Shown in pieces: positions 26,901 to 36,096 of a stretch of 64,000 nt of DNA. Origin of the DNA: Natronobiforma cellulositropha (GTDB taxonomy: Archaea; Halobacteriota; Halobacteria; Halobacteriales; Natrialbaceae); contig NZ_JANZXN010000060.1 in assembly GCF_025629245.1 (NCBI RefSeq), forward strand, positions 62,001 through 126,000, given 5' to 3'. The first letter of the stretch is position 1. Each line of letters begins with the position of its first letter. The position numbers were made by a program, and so were the translations under genes. The notes beneath the pieces were generated by a model, which was not told the origin of the DNA, searched no databases, and saw only the letters and a program-made list of their open reading frames with translations.

Positions 26901-27566
26901 ATGACGCACACACAGCACACACACGCGTCACCGAAGACCGCGTTACCACTGCCGCCAGACCGCCAGTTAGACGAGCGCTCGCGCCGGGCCAGAGCCGAGC
27001 CGATGGCCGTCCTCGCCCTGGGTGACGGTCTCTACGAGGTCGAGTCCGAGGAGGAACACACCTACCTCGTCGACATCGACGCCGGGCGCTGTACCTGCCC
27101 GGATCACGTCTTCCGGGGCGTGCGCTGTAAGCACGTCCGCCGGGTCGCGATCGAGATCACCGACGGCCGCGTGCCGCCACCGGGACGTATCGTCCGCGAG
27201 TGCGCCGAGTGCGCTCGCCCGCTGATCGTCGAGGAGGAGACGCCAACGCCGGTCTACTGCCCGGCCCACACCCTCTACCCGGGCGACGCCGTCCGCGACA
27301 GAGAGACCGGCGACCGCCTGACCGTCGTCGACGTCTCGCCGCTGCGGGCGGACCACGTCCGCATCCGCGAGACCGAGTGTACCGTCTCCGAGTACGGGTC
27401 GAACGCGAGCTACGACCCCGACGTCCCCGTCGTCGGCGCGGTGTACCCCCACGCCCGCGTGGCGCGAAACGGCGTCGTCCCCGACTCGCTGAAGGTGTAC
27501 GTCTTCCCGCGCCCACGCCTCGAGCGGGTGGAACAGCCGATACCTCGGGAGTCACAACCGGTCTGA
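26901..27566 (+). CDS. SWIM zinc-finger protein
   Basis: 221 residues from MTHTQHTHASPKT. A SWIM finger is clear (CTCPDHVFRGVRCKHVRRV: C-x-C...C-x-H). A second, C-x2-C zinc ribbon-like pair follows (CAECARPL ... YCPAH). SWIM domains bind DNA or proteins and in archaea are linked to Rad51-paralogue/recombination complexes; a function here is inference only. The C-terminal third is basic-aromatic and unassigned. Confidence 0.82.
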   Translation: MTHTQHTHASPKTALPLPPDRQLDERSRRARAEPMAVLALGDGLYEVESEEEHTYLVDIDAGRCTCPDHVFRGVRCKHVRRVAIEITDGRVPPPGRIVRECAECARPLIVEEETPTPVYCPAHTLYPGDAVRDRETGDRLTVVDVSPLRADHVRIRETECTVSEYGSNASYDPDVPVVGAVYPHARVARNGVVPDSLKVYVFPRPRLERVEQPIPRESQPV

Positions 27567-27590
27567 GGGGACCACAGTCACGCCCGCACG

Positions 27591-27598
27591 CTTATTAT
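27591..27598 (+). promoter_or_regulatory. TATA box of the GIDE-domain gene
   Basis: CTTATTAT, 24-31 bases before the ATG at 27622. Confidence 0.5.
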
Positions 27599-27621
27599 CG
27601 CCCGGTTGAAAGGCCGAGGGC

Positions 27622-28341
27622 ATGGCAGTGATCGAAGCGCTCATCGGAGTGCTCTTCGCCGGTGTCGGGGGATTCGTCGTCTGGCAGGGATCGCAGTCGC
27701 TGCGGGCGTGGAACTACGTCCGCGCCGGAGAGCCGATCACGGTCCACGAAGCCACGCGGGCGAGCGGTCCCGTCGAAATCGAGGGGACGGTTCGCCCCCA
27801 CGAGGAGCCGCTCGAGTCGCCGTTTCACGGCGTCGACTGTGTCGCCTACAGCTACACGATCGAACGCCGAAAGCGCGGCGGGAAGAACCGCTCGAGCGGC
27901 TGGCGAACCGTCGAGAGCGGGAGCGAGCGCCGCCCATTCGTACTCGAAGACGGCCGCGAGACGGCCTACGTCGACCCCGAGGGGGCGACGCTCTCACTCG
28001 AGTCCCACCGGACGCGCTCGATTCCGAACCAACAACGCGCACGGAGCATCACCGGCGTCGCCACCTCGGTCTTCGGCGGCCGCCGCCGCTACACCGAGAA
28101 GCGACTCGAGGTCGGCGAGTCGGTCTACGTCTTCGGAGACGCCGAAGCCCACCCGCGTGAGGTCGACGCCGACGTGGCCATCGAGGCGGGCGACGCGCCG
28201 GTGTTCCTCGTCTCCGACGCCTCGGAGGGAGCGACCCGGCGGCGACTCCTGTTGAAGGGACTCGGTCTCGGAGCGTTCGGGTCGATATTCCTCGCGGTCG
28301 GTCTCTGGCTCGCCGCCGGGAGCGCGCTGGGAGCGGTGTGA
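27622..28341 (+). CDS. GIDE-domain membrane protein
   Basis: 239 residues. An N-terminal helix (ALIGVLFAGVGGFVVW), an extramembrane domain resembling the GIDE/MULAN beta domain (GPVEIEGTVRPHEEPLESPF, VAYSYTIERR, VYVFGDAEAH), and a C-terminal helix (LGLGAFGSIFLAVGLWLAAG). In eukaryotic MUL1/MULAN this domain faces the space outside the cytosol and is joined to a RING ligase; no RING is present here. It converges with hjc with one base between. Confidence 0.75.
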   Translation: MAVIEALIGVLFAGVGGFVVWQGSQSLRAWNYVRAGEPITVHEATRASGPVEIEGTVRPHEEPLESPFHGVDCVAYSYTIERRKRGGKNRSSGWRTVESGSERRPFVLEDGRETAYVDPEGATLSLESHRTRSIPNQQRARSITGVATSVFGGRRRYTEKRLEVGESVYVFGDAEAHPREVDADVAIEAGDAPVFLVSDASEGATRRRLLLKGLGLGAFGSIFLAVGLWLAAGSALGAV

Positions 28342-28342
28342 C

Positions 28343-28864
28343 TCACTCGAGTAACTCCGCCGCCTCCTCGACCTCCATCAGGCCCTGTTTCACCGCCCGG
28401 AGGACGCGGACGACCTCCTCGTCGGGGCCCGTATCGGTGCGCTGGCCGACCTGGTCGAGGGTGACCTTCTCGCTCTCGCCGACGAACTCCGGGAAGTCGG
28501 TTCCCTCGGCGATGGCGGTCTCCTTCTTGACGCGGTAGTTGCCGCCGTCGGTGTGGTGGAGGTCGCCCGGGTGGAAGAAGTACCAGTCCTCGCGGTCGAA
28601 GCGGACGGCGATGCGGGGTTTCGCGCCGAAGTTCTGGGCGAAGTAGATGAGCGCCTCGACCTCCTCGCCGGTGAGGTAGATGGGCTGGCCCGCGCTCGAT
28701 TTCGCCTCGATGGCGTAGAAGACCTCGCCGTCGCCGGCGAGGACGTCGGGCAGTTCGCGCGTCGTCGCCGCGCCGCTGGCGGGTGCACGCATCACCGCGA
28801 ATCCGGCCTCGTCGAGGCGGTTGACGAGTTCGCGCTCGCGGCGGCCACCCTTCGCGTGGGACAT
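28343..28864 (-). CDS. hjc: Holliday junction resolvase Hjc
   Basis: 173 residues. Archaeal resolvase fold with catalytic glutamate near [12 protein letters not shown], then the aspartate of LPDVLAG and E-x-K in [10 protein letters not shown]. It cuts four-way DNA junctions symmetrically. The C-terminal 40 residues are an acidic extension beyond the usual ~130-residue core. A TATA element (28887-28895) supports the start. Confidence 0.93.
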   Translation of the reverse strand: MSHAKGGRRERELVNRLDEAGFAVMRAPASGAATTRELPDVLAGDGEVFYAIEAKSSAGQPIYLTGEEVEALIYFAQNFGAKPRIAVRFDREDWYFFHPGDLHHTDGGNYRVKKETAIAEGTDFPEFVGESEKVTLDQVGQRTDTGPDEEVVRVLRAVKQGLMEVEEAAELLE

Positions 28865-28886
28865 ACCCGTCTCTCGCCACCGGTCA

Positions 28887-28895
28887 CTAATAAAC
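28887..28895 (-). promoter_or_regulatory. TATA box of hjc
   Basis: The + strand reads CTAATAAAC, 23-31 bases before the ATG at 28864. Confidence 0.5.
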
Positions 28896-28968
28896 GAGGC
28901 GGAGACGCGGGGGAGCGAGGCGACGGTGAAAAGCGAGCGACCGCGAGGGGCACGGAAAAAACTCGAGT

Positions 28969-29502
28969 TCAGCCCAGCAGGTAGCGCAGGACCGGGCGCT
29001 CCCTGACGAGCCGGTGGGCCTCGAGGATGCGGTCGACGCCGAGGATGCGTCCGGCGGCGAACGCGCCCAGTGCGAGGAACACCGCGGCGTAGACCAGTTG
29101 GCTGTTGACCAGCCCGTTGGCGACGTCCCAGCTACCGAAGTAGAACATCACCATCTGGATGGCGGCCCCGAGTGCGGCCAGACGGACGAACGCCCCGGCG
29201 ACGAGCGCGACGCCGATGAGCACCTGGCTGACGGGGATGATGACGTCGACGGCGGCCATCATCGTCCCGCTGGCGGCCATCGCGCCGAAGAGCCCGCTGG
29301 CTGGACTCGCCGGGTCGACGTTCGCGAGGTAGCCGTAGGCGCTGAACTCACCGACCAGCTTGCCCCAGCCCGCACTCAGCATGACCCAGCCCATGACGAG
29401 GCGGAGACCGACGACCGCCCACGCACTGAGCTGGTGTGGGGTTCCCTCGAGCGTTACGCCACCGATACGGCTTTCCAACCGGTTGATAGTCGTTGCAGAC
29501 AT
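28969..29502 (-). CDS. DoxX family membrane protein
   Basis: 177 residues with four membrane helices, DoxX fold ([36 protein letters not shown]). The name derives from thiosulfate:quinone oxidoreductase subunits of Acidianus, but most DoxX proteins have no proven role. The partner DoxA/DoxD is not adjacent. Confidence 0.82.
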   Translation of the reverse strand: MSATTINRLESRIGGVTLEGTPHQLSAWAVVGLRLVMGWVMLSAGWGKLVGEFSAYGYLANVDPASPASGLFGAMAASGTMMAAVDVIIPVSQVLIGVALVAGAFVRLAALGAAIQMVMFYFGSWDVANGLVNSQLVYAAVFLALGAFAAGRILGVDRILEAHRLVRERPVLRYLLG

Positions 29503-29695
29503 GATGGTATCCTCTTACAGCTATTGCTTGGACACGTGACCACGTATATACCCAGAACCGTTCCCACCCGTCGAGAAACAGTATACGAGAGTGGACAGTC
29601 AGACAGTGTCACGCCAGGTCGGCGGTGAGGATGGGAACCGCCAGTGAACCCGGCCACGGGCCGGGAGGGGGCGTCTCGAGCGCTCGCGGGCGGAG

Positions 29696-30496
29696 TCACC
29701 AGAGCGGGAGGAACATCGCTAGGTCGAGTTCCTCGGGGGCGTACTCGAGGACGAGATAGAGGTTGAGAAACTGGACGGCGTTGAGACCGGCGTGGGCGAG
29801 CGTCGGGACGACGAGGTTCTCGGTTCTGACGTAGAGCGCGCCGAAGACGAGCGAGCCGACGAACATGACGGCGAGGGAGACGGCGACGGCGAGCGTCGAG
29901 GGTGCCCCCAGCGCGTAGACGGGGAGGTGGACCAGCGCGAAGACGACGCTCGCGACGACGACGGCACCGTAGCGCGAGAAGGTGGCGTAGAGGCGCTTCT
30001 GGATGACGTTTCGGAAGAGAAACTCCTCGGCGGGGGCGTTGAAGAGGAAGACGAAGACGATGAGATAGAGCGCGAGCGGCGGATCGGCGCTGACGACCTC
30101 GAGGATGCTGTGCTGGGCGGTGGGTACGTCGAGCGCGTCGGAGACCAGCGTGACGAGGACGACGAGGGCGACGACAGCGAGGACGCCGACGACGACGTAG
30201 CCCCAGTCGCGCAGCGTCGGCAGGCGGAGGTCGAGGTAGTCCCAGCCGTGGCCCGTACGCACGAGGTAGAACGCCCCGACCGCGGCCATCCCGACGAAGT
30301 TGAGCGCGAACATCGCGAGAAACGCACCTCTCGAGGCGTCAGCGGCCGAGTCGGCGAGTGCTGGCTCGAGTGCGAGCGCCGGGAGGACGGCGAGCTGTGC
30401 GCCGAGGAGACCACCGACGGTGAGACCGACAGCGACGAGCAGCGACCAGAGCGGTTCGTCGACGGGCGGCTCGGTCGACTCGGTGGCGGCTTCCAT
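29696..30496 (-). CDS. CPBP family intramembrane metalloprotease
   Basis: 266 residues, about eight membrane helices. All three CPBP/Abi motifs are visible: EE-x3-R in NAPAEEFLFRNVIQKR, F-x3-H in FALVHLP, and H-x3-N in LAHAGLNAVQF. These bind zinc in CAAX-type proteases; in prokaryotes roles include bacteriocin self-immunity. The start MEAATESTEPP is preferred to MRTPKVAAL 13 codons earlier, which overlaps the neighbour's end. Confidence 0.88.
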   Translation of the reverse strand: MEAATESTEPPVDEPLWSLLVAVGLTVGGLLGAQLAVLPALALEPALADSAADASRGAFLAMFALNFVGMAAVGAFYLVRTGHGWDYLDLRLPTLRDWGYVVVGVLAVVALVVLVTLVSDALDVPTAQHSILEVVSADPPLALYLIVFVFLFNAPAEEFLFRNVIQKRLYATFSRYGAVVVASVVFALVHLPVYALGAPSTLAVAVSLAVMFVGSLVFGALYVRTENLVVPTLAHAGLNAVQFLNLYLVLEYAPEELDLAMFLPLW

Positions 30497-30531
30497 GGCC
30501 GGGCGTACGAGGGCGGCCACCTTGGGCGTTC

Positions 30532-33500
30532 TCACTCGCCAGCGACCAGCGGCGCGTCGACGTCGAACAGCTGCTCGAGCAGCCGCCGGTTGCCGACGCG
30601 GAGGTGGCGGTTGACGGCGGGCTGTGAGACGCCGAGCATGGCGGCGACCTCCTCGCCGGTGGACTCACGCGGCCAGTCGAAGTAGCCCGCGAAGTAGGCG
30701 GTTTTGAGCACCTCGAGCTGGCGGTCGGTGAGCGCGTCGAACAGCGAGTCGATCAGGTGGCCGCGGGTGTGTGTGCGGCGGCTGACCGTCCGGCGGCGGA
30801 TGAGTTCGACCGTCGGGTAGCGCTCGTCGAGCATCTCGAGGAACTCGCGGACGTCGGTCGCCGTCGAGAGGTCGACGACGGTCTCGACGCCGGCGGGGGT
30901 GGCGACGATCGAGCGCGGGGTCGCGCCGTGGCGGACGAGTCGCGAGGCGAGGACGTCACCCGAGACGGTCGCCTCGAACAGCGTCTCCTCGCCCGATTCG
31001 GAGATTCGCTGGAAGGAGGAGACGGAGACGAACTCGTCGAGAACCGCCTCGACGGTCTCGGGTGGGCCGTCGGCGGTGAAGAAGAGCCGGGTTTCGTCGG
31101 CCGCGTGCGCGGGCAGACCTTCGAACGAGAGTCGACAGTCGGCCGCCCGTGCGAGGCGCTCGAGGAAGGTGCCCGAGTCGGTGATGGTGACGGTGAGTTC
31201 GAGCGCGGTATCGGTGTGGAGGGCCTGTCGCGCCGTCACCGCGTTGATCGCGTTGGCGATGCTCTCGCCGAGTTCCTCGAAGACCGTCCGTTCGAGGTCG
31301 CCGAAGGCGTCCGGTTCGCTCGCGTAGACCGAGAGGACGCCGTAGACGTACTCGTCGAAGGCGAGCGGGACGCTGCACACCGAGTGGAAGCCGCTGGCGA
31401 GTGCGGCGGTGCGCCAGGGGTCGCCAGGGAGGTCGCCGACGACGTTCGAGACGACCGTCGAGTCTTCGGTGCGTGCGGTCTGGACGGCGGGTTCGCTCGA
31501 GGTGTCGAGCGTTTCGAACGAGACCGCGTCCAGGTACGCCCCCTCGGCACCAGCCCAGGTTCGAGGGGCGAGTCCCTCCTGGCCGGCGTCGGTCGCACCG
31601 ATCCAGGCGAAGTCGATGCTCGGTTCCTCGACGAGGCGTTCACAGACGGTCCGTTCGATCTCGTGGCGACTCGTCGAGCCGACGAGCGACTGATCGATCG
31701 CCCGGATGATCTCGGTGACCTGGATCTGGCGTTTGAGCCGGCGGTTCTGTGCGGCGAGTTCGGCGTCGCGCTCGCGGAGGCTCGACTCGCTCTCGAGGCG
31801 GTCGAAGGCGGCTTCGGCGGTCGCGACGAGCGTCTCGACCAAGCGTCTGGTCTCGTCGTCGACGTCGGGTGCGGGCGCCGTCGCGACGAAGACGCCGTGG
31901 ACGCCCATCGGGACGACCAGCCCGCTGCTGTCTCCGTCGACGAGCAGGGGCGAGGAGCCGACGACCGTCTGTGAGCCCGTCGCGAAGACGTTCCAGACGA
32001 CCGAGTCTGCATCACCGACGGCGATCGGTTGCAGGTCGTCGGCGACCTGTGGGGAGGCGGCAACCGGCTCGAGTCGGTTGCTCGTCGCGTCGAGGAGGTA
32101 GATACAGGCACCGGTCACCTCGAGAGCGTCGTCTGCGGTCTCGACGATCAGGTCGGCGACGGCCTGCTCGGTCTCGGTGTTGAGGAGGCTGTGTGTCGTC
32201 TCGTGGAGCGACCTGATGGCGAGTTCGCGCTCTTTGCGCTCGGTGATGTCCTGTAACGCGCCTCTGAGCGTGACGAGCTCCCCCTCGGCGTCGGTGATAG
32301 GCACGCCCGTCGTCTGGACCCAGCGCTGCTCGCCGCTCGCGGTGAGCAGGCGCGCTTCGATGTCGTACGGTTCCCTGGCGGCGATGGCGGTCTCGACTGC
32401 CGTCCGAACCCGGTCGCGGTCGTCGGGGTGGTAGAACTCGAGACCGCGTTCCACGTCGAACGGCTCCTCGAGCGGCACGCCGTGGATGCGGTAGAGTTCG
32501 TCGGTGAGCGTCCCCTCGTAGGGCGGGTCGGTGGTGAGGTCGAGTTCCCAGCCGCCGACGTTCGCGATCCGCTGGGTCTGCTCGAGGAGGGCAGTCGTGC
32601 GCTGGAGGTCCTGTTCGCGTTCTTTCCGGTCGGAGATGTCCTGGACGGAGCCTCTGAAGGCGACGAGGTCGCCGTCCTCGTGGATCGGTTCACCGATCGC
32701 CCTGACCCAGCGTATGCCGGCGTCGGTCTGGAGTCGCGCCTCGATGTCGTAGGCGGTCTCGGTCTCGACCGCCTCGCGGAGCGTGGCGTCGACGCGCTCG
32801 CGGTCGGCTGGATGGTAGGCTTCGACGACCGACTCCCGTTGGAGGTCGGCATCGCGGTCGAAGCAGTGGATACGATACAGTTCGTCCGTCCAGGTCATCG
32901 CCGGCGGGTCACGCCGGAAGTCGACCTCCCAGCCGCCGACGGTCGCCAGCCGCTGGACCTGCTGGAGGAGGTCGGTCGTCCGTTCGAGGTCGCGTTCGTG
33001 GCGCTTGCGTTCGGTGACATCCTGGATCGAGCCGCGTAGCGTGGTGACCGGACCGTCGTCTGTGACCGATGTAGCGATCATTCGCACCCAGCGGCGCTCG
33101 CCGTCGGGCCGGGTCAGGCGTGCCTCGAAGTCGTAGTCTGCACCGGTCTCGATGGCTCGGTCGATCGCCGTTTCGATGCGCTCGCGGTCGGCGGGGCGGT
33201 ACTGTGCGAGCATCTGCTCGAGCGTGGCGTCGGTTCCCGACCAGCCGTGGATGCGTGCGACTTCGTCGGTCCAGACGACGTCGACGGCGTCGCCGGCCGC
33301 CTCGAGCTCCCAGGCACCGACGTTCGCGAGGCGCTGTGACTGGGTGAGGAGGTCCCGAGTGCGTTCGAGTTCGCGTTCGTATCGGGCGCGTTCGCTGATG
33401 TCGCGGCCGATGCCGACGAGGACGGGATCGCCCTCGGGACTCTCGAGCCGAGACGCGACGAACTCGTGAGGGATCGACTCGCCATCGGCGGTCAGAAACG

Positions 33501-34404
33501 GGGCATCGATGCGGGCGGATCCGTCTTCGAACACCCGTTCGATCGCCTCGACGACCCGTGGATGGTCTGCAGGTGGAAAGAACTCGAGCGGAGACATCGA
33601 GTCGATCTGTTCGTCGGTGTAGCCGACCGTCTCGTTGAAGGTCTCGTTCCAGCGGAGCGCCTCGCCGCCCTCGTCGAGGATGTAGAAGACGTCGTCGAGC
33701 GTGTCGATGATCTCGACGGTGTAGTCGCGGTAGTCTTCGAGTTTACGGCGCTCGAGTTCGTAACTCACCCACCGCGTCAGGAGGTCGGCGAAGACGAAGT
33801 CGCGACGCGTGAACGGCTCGTCGCGTGGATCGGGGTCGACGAAACAGAGCGTCCCGTACAGCTCGTCGTCGACCTCGAGCCGTCCGCCGATGTAGCAGGC
33901 GATTCCCCACTCGGAGTAGCCGGGGTCGGCGTCGAAGCCCTCGGAGGCGGCGTCGTAGATGCCGAGAATATCGCCAGACGTGATCGTCTTCCGGCAGAAC
34001 GTCTCCGAGAGCGGTGACGTGCCGAGCTGAACGAAGGTGCCGCCAGCGGCCAGTTCCACCTCGTACCGGTCGGTATCGGGATCGATCTGCGTGAGGACGC
34101 CGTTTTCGACCCCGAAGTAGCGACGGCCCAGGTCGAGGAGGCGTTCGATCTTCTCGTCGCTGCTCGCAGCGGCGTCCGAGGTGATCCGGTAGAGTTCGCG
34201 GCGGTAGCGCTCGCTCGCTTCCGAGCGGTGCTCGTGGCTGCGCACGTCGTCGACGAGGTCGCCGACGGCTGCGCAGAGGTCGGCGAGCGGGCCGTCCTGC
34301 GCCGTCGCGAACTCCACGTCCGACTCACCCGCGTTGAAGCGCTCGAGACGGTCGGTGAGCCGTTCGATCGCGCGGCTGTCGACGCCGTTGGCCGAGTCGC
34401 TCAC
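30532..34404 (-). CDS. Multi-sensor Bat-type regulator (GAF, four PAS, two GAF, HTH_10)
   Basis: 1290 residues, cytoplasmic. Domain order: coiled N terminus, GAF (about 65-220), four PAS with PAC ends (about 228-340, 348-470, 480-594 and 606-722; the last three near-duplicates, each containing WTDE/LTDE plus YRIHG-type strings), GAF (735-875), GAF (905-1060), a BAT domain (1065-1210) and an HTH_10 DNA-binding domain (1221-1275). There is no histidine kinase or receiver, so sensing should act directly on DNA binding. Internal duplication of PAS units is evident. Targets unknown; it is divergent from a cluster of small signalling genes. Confidence 0.93.
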   Translation of the reverse strand: MSDSANGVDSRAIERLTDRLERFNAGESDVEFATAQDGPLADLCAAVGDLVDDVRSHEHRSEASERYRRELYRITSDAAASSDEKIERLLDLGRRYFGVENGVLTQIDPDTDRYEVELAAGGTFVQLGTSPLSETFCRKTITSGDILGIYDAASEGFDADPGYSEWGIACYIGGRLEVDDELYGTLCFVDPDPRDEPFTRRDFVFADLLTRWVSYELERRKLEDYRDYTVEIIDTLDDVFYILDEGGEALRWNETFNETVGYTDEQIDSMSPLEFFPPADHPRVVEAIERVFEDGSARIDAPFLTADGESIPHEFVASRLESPEGDPVLVGIGRDISERARYERELERTRDLLTQSQRLANVGAWELEAAGDAVDVVWTDEVARIHGWSGTDATLEQMLAQYRPADRERIETAIDRAIETGADYDFEARLTRPDGERRWVRMIATSVTDDGPVTTLRGSIQDVTERKRHERDLERTTDLLQQVQRLATVGGWEVDFRRDPPAMTWTDELYRIHCFDRDADLQRESVVEAYHPADRERVDATLREAVETETAYDIEARLQTDAGIRWVRAIGEPIHEDGDLVAFRGSVQDISDRKEREQDLQRTTALLEQTQRIANVGGWELDLTTDPPYEGTLTDELYRIHGVPLEEPFDVERGLEFYHPDDRDRVRTAVETAIAAREPYDIEARLLTASGEQRWVQTTGVPITDAEGELVTLRGALQDITERKERELAIRSLHETTHSLLNTETEQAVADLIVETADDALEVTGACIYLLDATSNRLEPVAASPQVADDLQPIAVGDADSVVWNVFATGSQTVVGSSPLLVDGDSSGLVVPMGVHGVFVATAPAPDVDDETRRLVETLVATAEAAFDRLESESSLRERDAELAAQNRRLKRQIQVTEIIRAIDQSLVGSTSRHEIERTVCERLVEEPSIDFAWIGATDAGQEGLAPRTWAGAEGAYLDAVSFETLDTSSEPAVQTARTEDSTVVSNVVGDLPGDPWRTAALASGFHSVCSVPLAFDEYVYGVLSVYASEPDAFGDLERTVFEELGESIANAINAVTARQALHTDTALELTVTITDSGTFLERLARAADCRLSFEGLPAHAADETRLFFTADGPPETVEAVLDEFVSVSSFQRISESGEETLFEATVSGDVLASRLVRHGATPRSIVATPAGVETVVDLSTATDVREFLEMLDERYPTVELIRRRTVSRRTHTRGHLIDSLFDALTDRQLEVLKTAYFAGYFDWPRESTGEEVAAMLGVSQPAVNRHLRVGNRRLLEQLFDVDAPLVAGE

Positions 34405-34738
34405 GGGACTACACCCGGGCGTGACCGATCGATCGGGTCTCGACGCGGTCGGGTGGGACTCGAGCGTGCGTTCGGCCGGTCCGTCGGCGTCGCCTGCACC
34501 GGCGCGTACACGTCAGGTGGCGAACGTCGAGCTGCGTCGGGGAACACGCGTGAGGGGGATGCGATCATGTCGGCTCGTACGGCCCGTACGCTATTGAGAG
34601 CTACCCACGACCCCGGGGGTCGACGGCAGCCGACTCGAGACCGTCGGCCACGGGGGTTATACACGTAACGACGGCTACGCGTCGGTGCTACGCAGATAAC
34701 GGCCAGTGGGATGGGGGCGGGGCCCGTAGAAACTCGTG
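34405..34738. other. Intergenic region between multi-sensor regulator and HalOD1 cluster
   Basis: 334 bases, divergent promoters. Contains the palindrome at 34576-34590, followed by CTATTGAG. A TATA-like GTTATACAC lies near 34654. No gene recognised. Confidence 0.5.
34576..34590. promoter_or_regulatory. Palindromic candidate operator
   Basis: CGTACGG-C-CCGTACG, seven-base perfect arms around one base, midway between the divergent starts at 34404 and 34739. Symmetric sites of this size fit a dimeric regulator. Which one is unknown; the HTH_10 protein beside it is the obvious first candidate. Confidence 0.5.
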
Positions 34739-34993
34739 ATGACTGCCACCACGATGTCCGAAGCACACGAGTCGGTTGGAACGCGCGTCGTCGAGGCGAT
34801 CGCCGAAGCCGCAGGCACCGATCCGTTCTCGCTCGAGCCACCGCTTTACTACTCGATCGACATGGAAGCGCTCGAGCGGCTGTTCCGCCCCGGGACCGAG
34901 GGACAGGTCAGCTTCGAGTACAGCGGTCACCACGTCGTCGTGGGGAGCGATGGCACCGTGACCGTCGACGGCATCACCGACGAACCGCGATGA
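34739..34993 (+). CDS. HalOD1 output-domain protein
   Basis: 84 residues. Single HalOD1 domain (VGTRVVEAIAEAAGTDPFSLEPPL, FRPGTEGQVSFEYSGHHV), a small haloarchaeal output module that often accompanies receivers. A GTG one codon upstream and an ATG at 34754 are alternative starts. It begins a rightward group with the genes at 35004 and 35222. Confidence 0.82.
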   Translation: MTATTMSEAHESVGTRVVEAIAEAAGTDPFSLEPPLYYSIDMEALERLFRPGTEGQVSFEYSGHHVVVGSDGTVTVDGITDEPR

Positions 34994-35003
34994 TCACCGA
35001 GCA

Positions 35004-35159
35004 ATGTTGACAGACGACACCACAGAGACGAACGCAGAACCGATCAGAGAACGCTACGAGGAGTACGAGGTCGGCTCGACCAGAGTCGCCGTGATCACCG
35101 ATCCGGAGAACGAGTCAGCCTGGGTCCTCTCGAACGTCACCCAGCGGATCGTTCCATGA
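35004..35159 (+). CDS. 51-residue conserved-looking haloarchaeal protein
   Basis: MLTDDTTETNAEPIRERYEE continues with YEVGSTRVAVITDPENESAW and a C-terminal beta strand. It is acidic and starts 10 bases after the HalOD1 gene stop, so probably cotranscribed. I recall a family of small haloarchaeal proteins with EPIRxxYEEYEVG...AVITDPEN, named as a DUF; the exact DUF number is uncertain. Too short for a default gene caller cutoff. Confidence 0.7.
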   Translation: MLTDDTTETNAEPIRERYEEYEVGSTRVAVITDPENESAWVLSNVTQRIVP

Positions 35160-35221
35160 GCCGGCTCGAGCGGCGAGGGGGATCGAAGGTGAACGGGGAC
35201 GGCCGACGAAAACGGTGAAAG

Positions 35222-35965
35222 ATGCCTGCACCGAACGACGACAGTTCGCACCGAGAGACGGCAGACACGCAGTCGGTTACGGTGCTCTTCGTCGGTGGCG
35301 ACGGCGAGACGCTGCCGCTCGAAGACGCCAGTGACGAACACGTCGACGTACATCGCGAGTCGACGGTCGCGGGCGCACTGAGACAGGTAGACGAGACCGA
35401 CTGCCTGCTCGTCTCGACGCAGTTTCCAGCCGAGGAGACGGATGAACTGCTCGAGACCGTCGTCGCCCGCTATCCCGACCTCCCGATCGTGTACGCGCCG
35501 GCAGCGACCGACGGGCGTCACGCACGACACCTCGAGCACCAGCTTCGACGGGCCGTCGAACACCGGCGTGCGGCCACCTGGACCGAACACGCCCTGACGG
35601 CGCTCCAGACCGTGACCGACGCGGTCGCGATCGTCGACCGCACCGGAACGTTCGCGTTCGTCAACCGCGCCTACGCCCACCAGTTCGGCTACCGGAGAGC
35701 GGAGTTACACGGCAGCTCGTGGACGAGGATCTACGACGAGGACGAGGCCGAACGGCTCAGTGTGACGGCGATTCCGGCGGTCGAAGACGGCTGGCGCTGG
35801 AGTGGTCAGTGTACCGGACGACGACGTGACGGCGAGACCGTCGTCGTCAGAACCGCGATCGTCGGTCTCGACGACGGTGGACTCGTCGTCACCGCAGACG
35901 AACACAGACACGGCTCGAGCGAGGTGGCGGCGCCAGCGGCCGACGAGCACGCCGAAGAGCGCTAG
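35222..35965 (+). CDS. PAS domain protein with degenerate receiver-like N terminus
   Basis: 247 residues. Residues about 17-110 look like a CheY-like fold (VTVLFVGGDGETLPL, DCLLVSTQFPAEETD) but without the acidic phosphorylation pocket. A PAS domain follows (about 120-230; LQTVTDAVAIVDRTGTFAFV, RAYAHQFGYRRAELHG). No kinase or output domain follows. It is third in the group that begins with HalOD1. Confidence 0.8.
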   Translation: MPAPNDDSSHRETADTQSVTVLFVGGDGETLPLEDASDEHVDVHRESTVAGALRQVDETDCLLVSTQFPAEETDELLETVVARYPDLPIVYAPAATDGRHARHLEHQLRRAVEHRRAATWTEHALTALQTVTDAVAIVDRTGTFAFVNRAYAHQFGYRRAELHGSSWTRIYDEDEAERLSVTAIPAVEDGWRWSGQCTGRRRDGETVVVRTAIVGLDDGGLVVTADEHRHGSSEVAAPAADEHAEER

Positions 35966-36096
35966 TCGTCGGCCGCGGACGAAACCCGGCAGCATCGGAA
36001 GTGGCCCCTATTTACTGCCGATTCATTATTGAAATAACAATATTTTGCAGAAAGATTATTGGTTCGTCGCCAGACAGTGCTCCAACACGAGTAGCC

